Assembly (NCBI RefSeq): GCF_900102225.1
Contig: NZ_FNBF01000017.1
Coordinates: 1 to 43,499 of the forward strand
DNA length: 43,499 bases
Direction: 5' to 3'
DNA from: Eubacterium pyruvativorans
Lineage (GTDB): Bacteria; Bacillota; Clostridia; Peptostreptococcales; Anaerovoracaceae
The notes under the pieces were generated by a model. That model was not told the DNA's origin. It worked only from the letters and a program-made list of their open reading frames with translations, and searched no databases. Of the stretch, positions 22,848 through 29,625 are shown one piece after another; within the stretch, counting starts at the first letter, position 1; each line of letters opens with the position of its first letter. Made by a program: the position numbers and the translations under genes.

Positions 22848-24228
22848 CGCCATCATCCTTTACCGGATTATTGTTCTGAGGGAACGCCTCCGCATACTGA
22901 TCCATGGCTTCCTGCTTTTCCTTCTCCATCTGCTTCAGTTCTGCTTCCGCGTCTGTAACGAATGGATGGTTGGCCACGATTGTGCGCGTGCTGATCACTC
23001 CGACAGATTCCTTGCAGATCGCCGCGGTCTCCTGGTCATTCTGGATAGCAGTGCGCCGCCATGTCTGATGGATAGCCCCAGCACTCTGATCATGCGCTGC
23101 AAGGATAGCGCGTACCAGCATATTGAAGCCGATCATGAACTCTGTCTGCATGAATCCGACCTTCATCTCCAGCAAAGCGTACATGAATTTCAGAGCCACG
23201 CCTGACTGGTTGCCGAACGTCTCCGGACGAGGATCAAAGCCGAGTCCCTGCTCAAAGATCGCCTTTCTGGTGGCATCCAGTACAGAGCTGCGTGCTTCGA
23301 TCGGGATCTCGATCGAGATCGTCGATACCCCCGGAGAGCCTTCCGTGTCATCCAGTTTGATCGTCTTATACTTTTTCAAATCACTAAGGAATCCAGCAAG
23401 GTCTGTTCCACCGTACCCTGAGAGCACGAAAATAAGCTCCTGAATGTCGTCAAGGTCATTGATGAACCCGGAATACACTTTGTCGTAAACGTCTATCAAG
23501 TCCTTGGTATTAGCCAGGTCATCCGTATGCGTGTTGTTATTGAAGAACGGGATGAACGGCACAGCTCCGAGCCCGTGCTGGTACTCATCTGTCGGGTCTC
23601 CAGTCATCGGATCCGCGAACATGTCATACATCATAAGGCCTTCGTCCACGGTGTCTGCCGCTCTCCTGCGGAATGCCTGGCATTCAGTGTCTGTCCAGTA
23701 CTCATAGACGACATAAGTCTGTCCGTCATTCTCATCCAACAGCTTATAGACACGAAGCACTGCCAGCAGCTTCTCATCCAGGTCGCCATTGAAGATCGGA
23801 TAGACCTGCTTCGAATCAACGACCGCCCAATTGAAGCCCTCTTCCGGACTGATCCAGTAGTGCACCCAGCCGACGCTTGTATTAGCCGCGTTGATACAGA
23901 GATCCATGCAGTTCTTCGCGTACCGGTCGCCCAGTGTGTCCGCGATCAGCCTGTTCTGCGACTGATTGCCGACATCGAATGCTGGAGGGGTCGTGAAAGC
24001 GTATGCCGCCTTCTGATTCACCAGCAGGCCGTGGAAATTCCGCGGGATCCTGTTGTCCGCATTACGGAGCGGAGACTCTTCTCCGTCTTTCCCATCATCA
24101 TTCTTTGCTTTGTGCATGATGTCTGTATCATTCAGATAGTAGCGCTCACAGACCTGCGCCCTGCGGATGAATTCCGCCTGGAAAGGTTCATAGCGCTGTA
24201 TGACACTTTTCATTACACTAAGTTCCAT
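22822..24228 (-). CDS. Portal protein (SPP1 gp6-like)
   Basis: 468 residues, the usual size for SPP1-type portals. Motifs seen include NRIPRNFHGLLVNQKAAYAF, VDSKQVYPIF, AVPFIPFFNNNTHTDD and KDLIDVYDKVYSGFINDLDD, then QGLGFDPRPETFGNQSGVAL. The C-terminus is acidic (DDGDDDEEGEE). It forms the dodecameric gate for DNA packaging and the docking site for terminase. Overlaps the MuF gene by 26 bases. Confidence 0.92.
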   Translation of the reverse strand: MELSVMKSVIQRYEPFQAEFIRRAQVCERYYLNDTDIMHKAKNDDGKDGEESPLRNADNRIPRNFHGLLVNQKAAYAFTTPPAFDVGNQSQNRLIADTLGDRYAKNCMDLCINAANTSVGWVHYWISPEEGFNWAVVDSKQVYPIFNGDLDEKLLAVLRVYKLLDENDGQTYVVYEYWTDTECQAFRRRAADTVDEGLMMYDMFADPMTGDPTDEYQHGLGAVPFIPFFNNNTHTDDLANTKDLIDVYDKVYSGFINDLDDIQELIFVLSGYGGTDLAGFLSDLKKYKTIKLDDTEGSPGVSTISIEIPIEARSSVLDATRKAIFEQGLGFDPRPETFGNQSGVALKFMYALLEMKVGFMQTEFMIGFNMLVRAILAAHDQSAGAIHQTWRRTAIQNDQETAAICKESVGVISTRTIVANHPFVTDAEAELKQMEKEKQEAMDQYAEAFPQNNNPVKDDGDDDEEGEE

Positions 24229-24237
24229 TGCTGTCTC

Positions 24238-25509
24238 CTATTTCAAAACAGATACTGATCCGGAGCTCTTCCGGATGATCGTATAGCAGAAATATCTCAT
24301 TGCATCCATCGCATGGTCGAACTGCTTGATCGGCTTATCCTCCCCACGCTCGACCGCTTTCTCGTCCCACACATAAGAGCGGAACTCCCGGATCAGATTC
24401 GTGCAGCTGTCAGAGAACGCGATCTCGTCTTCATTCAGCAGCGTAGCCACATACCGGATGCCGTCCAGCACGTCGTTCCGTGCTTTCTTCACTGCATACC
24501 CGTGCTTTCTTAGCTCCGTTATAAAAGAGGCAGCGGACGGGTCGACTACGATGCTCACAGGTGCAATGCCTCCGAGCCAGGTGCTCAGATCCTCCGCATA
24601 TTCGCTATCTGTCTTCTGCCTCTTGTTGTTCCGACCGTCATAATAATATTCCCGAATGGCCATCCACTTGCCATCGACCTTAGCCCACAGCAAGAACACA
24701 GTCGGGTTCTGGGTACCATAGTCGCAAGATACGTGCATCGTCCCCTGCGGTGTAGCATATTTGGCCGGCACAACATGCCGTGCCTCATCGAACATGTCGT
24801 AGATCAATCCTTCTGCAGCCACCCACATGCCGAGAATGTAACGCTTGTAGAAGACGCCAGAATACATACCCCGGTACCGATTCTTAATCTCTTCCGACAA
24901 CGACAAATTGTCATCCATCGTGAAATGCAGGTAGATTAGGTGCTTCTGTCTCCGCTGATCGATCCAGTTCTGCTTAAAAAAATGATGCGGCCCCGAGGGG
25001 TTGCAGTTGAACCACCACTTCGACCCTTCCACGGAGCACCTCGCTGTAGCCTGGTTGACAAAAGACTCCGGCATCAGAGCGACCTCGTCAAAGAAAGCCC
25101 CCGCCAATGTTATGCCCTGGATCAGATCCTGCGAGCGTTCATCCTTTCCGCCGAAGAGGTAGAAATAATTCTGCTTACCACTGCGTTTTATTGTAAGCAG
25201 ATTGTCAGCCCTGTGATCCTCAACAAGATACCCCCTTCCCCGGAGCATGAGCTTTAGGATCATTAGCACGTTCCGCCGGAGCGATCCGATCGTCTTTCCG
25301 CACAAGGCAAAATTTGCATTGTCGAACTGCTCCATCGCCCACATGACGAAGGATAACGACATGCATACCGTCTTTCCCGACCTGATCGCTCCGTCCGCTA
25401 TGATCCCGTTCTGCTCCTTGTACCGATCGGCCATCCACCAGTTCAGGACCATACGCTGCCGCCGGGAAAAGGATCGAAACCGAAAAGTCGAATTATGCCG
25501 GAGGGTCAT
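24238..25509 (-). CDS. terL: Terminase large subunit
   Basis: 423 residues from ATG 25509, nine bases behind GGAAGG; the longer frame up to 25596 would run far into terS. Walker A is GAIRSGKT (about residues 39-46) and Walker B with catalytic acid is GAFFDEVAL (about 133-141). The nuclease part contains SCDYGTQNPTVFLLW, SIVVDPSAASF and the C-terminal FDHAMDAMRYFCY, all typical of Terminase_3/PBSX-type enzymes. It cuts and translocates phage DNA into the procapsid. Confidence 0.93.
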   Translation of the reverse strand: MTLRHNSTFRFRSFSRRQRMVLNWWMADRYKEQNGIIADGAIRSGKTVCMSLSFVMWAMEQFDNANFALCGKTIGSLRRNVLMILKLMLRGRGYLVEDHRADNLLTIKRSGKQNYFYLFGGKDERSQDLIQGITLAGAFFDEVALMPESFVNQATARCSVEGSKWWFNCNPSGPHHFFKQNWIDQRRQKHLIYLHFTMDDNLSLSEEIKNRYRGMYSGVFYKRYILGMWVAAEGLIYDMFDEARHVVPAKYATPQGTMHVSCDYGTQNPTVFLLWAKVDGKWMAIREYYYDGRNNKRQKTDSEYAEDLSTWLGGIAPVSIVVDPSAASFITELRKHGYAVKKARNDVLDGIRYVATLLNEDEIAFSDSCTNLIREFRSYVWDEKAVERGEDKPIKQFDHAMDAMRYFCYTIIRKSSGSVSVLK

Positions 25510-25996
25510 CGTCATCATCCTTCCAGTCATCCTCTGTGGAGCCTCTAAGAGCCTCCAGGAAGCCGTCATCTGAGGTGTCATCCTCTGTGCCTTCAAGGGC
25601 TCTTATTTTTGCTTTCAGTGCATCAATTTCTGCTTCCATCTTTTCCTGTTCAAGGCGTTCCTTCTTCCGCACCCGGTTACCGTCATACCATTTTCGGAGT
25701 GTCTCCGCTGCCTGACTGCTGCCTTCAGAAGCGGCAGAAAATAATCCTACAACCACGCTCAGCAGCCCGACGACATCATCTTCGTCGATGTCCGATAGAT
25801 CCAGATCTCCGTTCTTGACCCTCAGTTTCCCCTCACTGCTAAGCGGTTGCTGCAGCACAAGCCTCGTCATCTCCTGGATCGACTTTGCACGTCTTCTTGC
25901 TTTCCCTGAAGCTATTCCGCCCTTCCTGCCGTTCTTCACGGCTTTTTCTCGGCTCTGGTCAGATGTGAAGGGTATTAAGTTTTTCTCATTCGCCAT
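25493..25996 (-). CDS. terS: Terminase small subunit
   Basis: 167 residues. An N-terminal basic DNA-binding region typical of Bacillota terminase small subunits (EKAVKNGRKGGIASGKARRR) is followed by helical segments, an oligomerisation coiled coil (KKERLEQEKMEAEIDALKAK) and an acidic tail (DDWKDDDDDPPA). It recognises the packaging site, which is probably in the adjacent 26000-26200 region. Its 3' end overlaps terL. Confidence 0.88.
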   Translation of the reverse strand: MANEKNLIPFTSDQSREKAVKNGRKGGIASGKARRRAKSIQEMTRLVLQQPLSSEGKLRVKNGDLDLSDIDEDDVVGLLSVVVGLFSAASEGSSQAAETLRKWYDGNRVRKKERLEQEKMEAEIDALKAKIRALEGTEDDTSDDGFLEALRGSTEDDWKDDDDDPPA

Positions 25997-26025
25997 TACC
26001 TCACCACTGCTTATCTAATTATTTC

Positions 26026-26088
26026 CGGCCGCTCGCATGCACGCCTTTAATCACCCACGTACCCTGTATCGTTGATCGGGGCGGCCGG
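26026..26088. other. Inverted repeat upstream of terminase, candidate packaging site
   Basis: CCGGCCGC at 26026-26033 and GCGGCCGG at 26081-26088 are perfect inverted copies 47 bases apart in the untranslated region between terS and the late regulator. Small terminase subunits often bind repeated or dyad sites close to their own gene. This is a positional inference; whether packaging starts by cos or pac cannot be told from the sequence. Confidence 0.35.
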
Positions 26089-26096
26089 GGTATAAC

Positions 26097-26123
26097 AAAA
26101 GGGCTCCAGGTAAAATGGAGCCC
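26097..26123 (-). terminator. Terminator after late regulator / end of early operon
   Basis: GGGCTCCA at 26101-26108 pairs perfectly with TGGAGCCC at 26116-26123 around a seven-base loop, and on the minus strand the hairpin is followed by TTTTG. It would stop leftward early transcription after the late regulator gene and before terS, so late transcription must either start further left or read through. Confidence 0.75.
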
Positions 26124-26148
26124 CTAAGTATCTAACCATCAACGACAA

Positions 26149-26184
26149 CGGGAGACTGACGCATTACGTTGCGTCAGTCTCCCG
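26149..26184. other. Perfect 15-bp hairpin in terS upstream region
   Basis: CGGGAGACTGACGCA at 26149-26163 pairs perfectly with TGCGTCAGTCTCCCG at 26170-26184 around a six-base loop TTACGT. No T-run follows on either strand, so it is not a simple terminator. It lies within the 292-base gene-free stretch 25997-26288 between the late regulator and terminase genes, beside the terminator and the GGCCG inverted repeat. It could be an RNA element or part of the terminase or late-regulator binding region. Confidence 0.6.
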
Positions 26185-26288
26185 CTATACTGCTGGCTAT
26201 CTGTTTGGAAGGAGGAGATCGTGCGAAAGACTTCCCTCACCGTCTCTCGCATTTTCCAGTATACATAGTAACACAGAAACAGGTGGAA

Positions 26289-26711
26289 CTATGAGGAACA
26301 CTTTTCGTGTGCGTGGAAAATTTTCTGAAGTGCTCTCGCATGCATTTTTCTAACGCCTCTGTTAGTCATGTACATATACCCGGATACCTCCTCCCAGTTC
26401 ATGCAGTACAGGTACCGTAGCTTTAGTAGCTGCTGCTCATCAAAGTCCAAGGAGGACGACCCTTGGAATATCTCCTCTGCCCTACTCTGTAGCTCTCTAA
26501 GCGTCTCCTGCTCCTTTGCAATTCCCCGACTTAGGTCAATCGCAAGGTCGGCGGCAAGGTTTCCCCGGTCGACCGGGGAACACTGCACACGTTCCTTCGG
26601 GACAACCGCCGGGATGGTTTCCGCCTTGGCCTTCAGGTAAGACAAGCGCTCAATCTTTCGCAGGATGTCCCTCCCTAGTCCTGGGATCTTCCTGAGTTCT
26701 TCCTCATTCAC
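26289..26711 (-). CDS. Late gene transcriptional regulator, ArpU/sigma region 4-like
   Basis: 140 residues from GTG 26711, which overlaps the preceding TGA and has GAGGAGG before it. A coiled-coil-like N-terminal part (RDILRKIERLSYLKAKAE) leads into a helix-turn-helix similar to sigma-70 region 4 (FDEQQLLKLRYLYCMNWEEV, then MTNRGVRKMHARALQKIF). Such proteins (ArpU/DUF1492 type) switch on late operons in Bacillota phages. It is the last early gene and is next to the late operon. Confidence 0.8.
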   Translation of the reverse strand: MNEEELRKIPGLGRDILRKIERLSYLKAKAETIPAVVPKERVQCSPVDRGNLAADLAIDLSRGIAKEQETLRELQSRAEEIFQGSSSLDFDEQQLLKLRYLYCMNWEEVSGYMYMTNRGVRKMHARALQKIFHAHEKCSS

Positions 26712-26914
26712 TTCGCCCCTCCTCTCAAATTCCGGTGTCGGATCTTTTTCCGGATTTCGTCGGAAATGTATTCGTCAATTTCTTCCCGGTGCCTTCGATC
26801 CTTTCGAACCGTCATCTGCCAATCCAAAAATCTTTGGCATGTGTCGTGGCAGTTGGGACTGATCCGTTTCCCCAGCCACCATGTGCACCCCTTGCACGGC
26901 GCAATCTTGTGCAT
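26708..26914 (-). CDS. Small zinc-finger-like phage protein
   Basis: 68 residues with a CKGC pair and a CHDTC pair in the first 28 residues (PCKGCTWWLG, NCHDTCQRF), then a highly charged helix (RKDRRHREEIDEYISDEIR). Small proteins of this kind, with four cysteines placed for one metal ion, are common just before late regulators in Bacillota prophages. Function unknown. Confidence 0.75.
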   Translation of the reverse strand: MHKIAPCKGCTWWLGKRISPNCHDTCQRFLDWQMTVRKDRRHREEIDEYISDEIRKKIRHRNLRGGAK

Positions 26915-26917
26915 CTG

Positions 26918-27343
26918 TTACCTCCGCTCCTGGAATTTCTCCGGGTGCTGCACCATATATGCCACGAACTGCGCCTTCGTCGGAGCCTTGCCGTCCAATC
27001 GGAGTTCATCCAGGATTGCATCAACGATCCACCCTGCATTCCAGAGTGCGATGGCTTTTCCAGCATCCCATGTAGGTTTCGGTTCGTTCACAGCATCTTT
27101 CGATTTTTCTTTTTCTCCAGCCGTCTCGATCTCCCAGGTGATATAGACCCTCGCCTTCTGGAGATCCTCGGCTCCGCCTTTTTTGTCTGCCCGGATCAGA
27201 TACTTCAGCGCGCAACCTCGGCAGAATTTCCGGAAGCCTTCCGGACCCAGCACGGCCTTAATAACGTCAATACTCTCAACCCCCAACCCCGGCAGCGTAT
27301 AATGCGCCGGATGATTTACTCTATCCTCCATGTGATCCTCCAT
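26918..27343 (-). CDS. DUF3310 protein (SaV-like)
   Basis: 141 residues. The motif VNHPAHYTLPGLGVESIDVI followed by KYLIRADKKGGAEDLQKARV is diagnostic of DUF3310, a family found in phage replication regions and often called nucleotide kinase-like without proof. The start has two tandem copies of GGAGGATCACAT, so either ATG 27343 or ATG 27331 could be used, each with its own ribosome site. The C-terminal half is less conserved. Confidence 0.85.
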   Translation of the reverse strand: MEDHMEDRVNHPAHYTLPGLGVESIDVIKAVLGPEGFRKFCRGCALKYLIRADKKGGAEDLQKARVYITWEIETAGEKEKSKDAVNEPKPTWDAGKAIALWNAGWIVDAILDELRLDGKAPTKAQFVAYMVQHPEKFQERR

Positions 27344-27369
27344 GTGATCCTCCTGTGCATAAGTCTGTT

Positions 27370-27567
27370 TTAATCGTTCTTTCTTCCGCTGTTTCCGTCA
27401 CAGTGCGATTCTCCAAGATAGCATTCCTCCGCTGTGGCGTCCACGATGATCCGCCCGCCATGCCGCAGCCTAATGATACGCCCCGACTTAAAAGCCGTAT
27501 TGTCCTTGCTGTAGTAAGTGCAACGCACGAACACCTCGTCTCCGTCTCGCAGATCTTCTCTTTTCAT
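27370..27567 (-). CDS. Small hypothetical protein
   Basis: 65 residues from ATG 27567, well placed after GGGAGGAAAC; eight codons of in-frame upstream sequence are excluded for lack of a ribosome site. Strand-rich (KREDLRDGDEVFVRCTYY, GRIIRLRHGGRIIVDAT), suggesting a small beta-barrel, and ends with two cysteines close together (ECYLGESHC). Not recognised; early operon context only. Confidence 0.65.
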   Translation of the reverse strand: MKREDLRDGDEVFVRCTYYSKDNTAFKSGRIIRLRHGGRIIVDATAEECYLGESHCDGNSGRKND

Positions 27568-27635
27568 GTTTCCTCCCTTCACGCCTAACACATTAAATGC
27601 GTATATTCTTGCATTGGCCTCACGTCGGCATGATG

Positions 27636-29024
27636 TTAACCAATGCTCCTCTCCCTGATTTTCTTTATCCGTGCCTTGAGGCTTTCCATCACATACCGCT
27701 GCACATCATCCTTCCGCTGTAGTGCTTCCATCACGTCTTCGTCCCGCGTTCCTTCACACACCAAGTGGTGGATGATCACCTTCTCCTTCTGGCCTTGCCG
27801 GTGAAGTCTCTTATTCGCCTGCGTGTACAGCTCGTAGTTCCAGCTTAGGCCAAACCAGATGACATGATTCCCTCCCTGCTGCAGGTTCAGTCCGTAGGCA
27901 CTGGACGCCGGATGTGTAAGCAATATATCGATCTCACCAGCATTCCAGTCGTCCTCATCCTGCGTGGTCTTCAGCTCCCTGACTCTCAAGTCAGTCTTCG
28001 CCAACTCTTTCAGGATCCTCGTCCTGTCGTGCTGGTAATTATAAAACAGCAGCACACTCTTCCCCTGCAGACTCTCGATCAGCTCCATAAGCGCCTCGAT
28101 CTTGCACCGGTGGATCTCATGAATCTCATGGCCGTCGTCGTAGATAGCTCCGTTCGCAAGCTGCAGAAGCTTATTGGACAGTGCCGCCGCAGAGGTGACG
28201 CTAATGTCCTCATCATCTTCCGGCATCTGCAGCACCATATCCCGCTCCATCTCCTGATAGGCTTTCGCCCCCTTAGGATCAAGCACCACCGGAATCTCGT
28301 CCATGACGATATCAGGAAGCTGCAGGTAGTCATCCGCCTTCATGCTGACACAGATGTCGGAAATGGCCGACAGGATCGCAGGTTCTGCGCCGTCTTTTGC
28401 CGTGTACTTATAGACCACGCCATTATGCCTCGGCCCAGCGTCAAAATACCTCTCACGGAAGCCGGAGTATCTCTCCCCCAGACGTTTCCCCCCATCCAGC
28501 AGGTAAATCTGTGACCAAAGATCCGCAAGGCCATTCGGCGATGGCGTTCCGGTCAGTTCCACCAGCCGCTTGATATGCGGAAGCTCTGCAGACAGCGCCC
28601 TGAACCGCTTCGCCCTGTGGCTCTTAAAACTCGATGACTCGTCTATGACCACCATGTCAAACGGCCAGTCATTCTTGAAAAAATCTACCAGCCACACCGT
28701 GTTCTCCCGGTTGATGATATAAACATCGGCTGTCTCCAGAAGGGCCATAATGCGTTTTTTTTCGCTTCCGAGTACCCTCGAGATCCTCAGGCACTTCGTG
28801 TGATCCCATTTATCCTTCTCCTTCGTCCAGGTACCTTCGGCCACCTTCTTCGGTGCGATGACAAGGACCTTCCGGACGGCGAACCGCTCGTACTTGAGTT
28901 CCTTCACAGCGGAGAGAACTATGGCTGTTTTGCCCAAGCCCATATCCAGGAAGAGACCCAGCTTCGGGGTATCCACTATCCGACTGATGCAATAACGCTG
29001 GTACTCATGAGGCTTAAACTCCAA
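27636..29024 (-). CDS. SNF2-type DEAD/DEAH helicase
   Basis: 462 residues from a TTG at 29024, ten bases after AGGAGG and eight after the previous stop; longer readings run into the VRR-NUC gene. Walker A is MGLGKT (about residue 25), DEAH-box equivalent is VIDESSSFKSH (about 120), motif III LTGTPSPNG, and the C-terminal RecA lobe has HPASSAYGLNLQQGGNHVIW and HRQGQKEKV. Phage SNF2-like helicases paired with VRR-NUC and DUF2800/2815 proteins belong to a standard replication or recombination module in Bacillota phages. Confidence 0.9.
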   Translation of the reverse strand: MEFKPHEYQRYCISRIVDTPKLGLFLDMGLGKTAIVLSAVKELKYERFAVRKVLVIAPKKVAEGTWTKEKDKWDHTKCLRISRVLGSEKKRIMALLETADVYIINRENTVWLVDFFKNDWPFDMVVIDESSSFKSHRAKRFRALSAELPHIKRLVELTGTPSPNGLADLWSQIYLLDGGKRLGERYSGFRERYFDAGPRHNGVVYKYTAKDGAEPAILSAISDICVSMKADDYLQLPDIVMDEIPVVLDPKGAKAYQEMERDMVLQMPEDDEDISVTSAAALSNKLLQLANGAIYDDGHEIHEIHRCKIEALMELIESLQGKSVLLFYNYQHDRTRILKELAKTDLRVRELKTTQDEDDWNAGEIDILLTHPASSAYGLNLQQGGNHVIWFGLSWNYELYTQANKRLHRQGQKEKVIIHHLVCEGTRDEDVMEALQRKDDVQRYVMESLKARIKKIRERSIG

Positions 29025-29031
29025 GACCTCA

Positions 29032-29361
29032 TCACCTCCTCTCCGCCTTATCGGCTCGCTTGCGGATTCTTTCGGAGGCATCGGTCAGCTCAAATTCCTG
29101 GAAGAAGTCCGCTACCTCATCCAGCCCGTGCAGTACTCTGACCTTCTGGCCGAGATCTCTGATCCGCTCGCACTGGATCCGTTGCAGCCGGGTAAGTCGG
29201 CCGACCTCGGTCTTAAGTTCCACGAAGATGACCAGCCCACTCGGTAAAAGCACTATCCGATCCGGCACGCCGTCGTTGCCTGGTGATGTGAATTTATAGG
29301 CCCTGCCTCCGGCCTTCCTGACCTCGTCCACAAGGACTTTTTCTATATCTCGTTCTTTCAT
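29032..29361 (-). CDS. VRR-NUC domain nuclease
   Basis: 109 residues from ATG 29361 behind GGAGGGTGCAC. The PD-(D/E)XK-type VRR-NUC signature is visible: PGNDGVPDRIVLL, then FVELKTEVGRLTRLQRIQ, with the metal-binding D, E and K. A single catalytic domain, usually a structure-specific endonuclease working with the SNF2 helicase encoded next, whose start lies 8 bases downstream of its stop. Confidence 0.9.
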   Translation of the reverse strand: MKERDIEKVLVDEVRKAGGRAYKFTSPGNDGVPDRIVLLPSGLVIFVELKTEVGRLTRLQRIQCERIRDLGQKVRVLHGLDEVADFFQEFELTDASERIRKRADKAERR

Positions 29362-29486
29362 GTGCACCCTCCAAAGTAAACCGCAAACCTCGCGCACGCG
29401 TATAGAGTTATAAATTAAGGCGCATTAAGGATTTAAGACGTATATGGGCCTTATTTTTTCTTATTTTTTTTACTCTATATAGTATT

Positions 29487-29621
29487 GGTTTACAGTTTAC
29501 ATAATTACTATACCTATTGATTTTTCAACGTTTTGCGGTGTAAACCGAATATGTAAACCGATTTTTTGCGGTTTACACCTGTTGTAAACCGGTTTTTTTG
29601 CGGTTTACACTTTTGTAAACC
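29487..29621. repeat. Iteron-like cluster of GGTTTAC repeats, candidate replication origin
   Basis: Seven exact copies of GGTTTAC/GTAAACC (29487, 29540, 29553, 29570, 29584, 29602, 29615) and one near copy (29494) fall in 135 bases. Two larger units, 29553-29579 and 29584-29611, repeat the order GTAAACCG, T-run, GCGGTTTACAC, so each can also fold as an 8-bp hairpin. One more copy is at 29376. The flank 29400-29480 is very AT-rich. The cluster lies just after the primase/helicase gene, which fits an origin with initiator-binding iterons; a regulatory or terminator role is the alternative. Confidence 0.55.
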
Positions 29622-29625
29622 ACAT

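Noticed and set aside
21927-22958. Plus-strand frame of 343 codons
   Set aside because: Antisense to the MuF-like head gene, with no start signal.
26213-26270. Plus-strand GGAAGGAGGAGATC followed by GTG and a 15-codon frame
   Set aside because: Too short, opposite to the surrounding transcription, with no promoter nearby; the purine run is probably chance.
29487-29621. CRISPR array
   Set aside because: Repeats are only 7 bases, in both orientations with irregular short spacing, and no cas genes are present.
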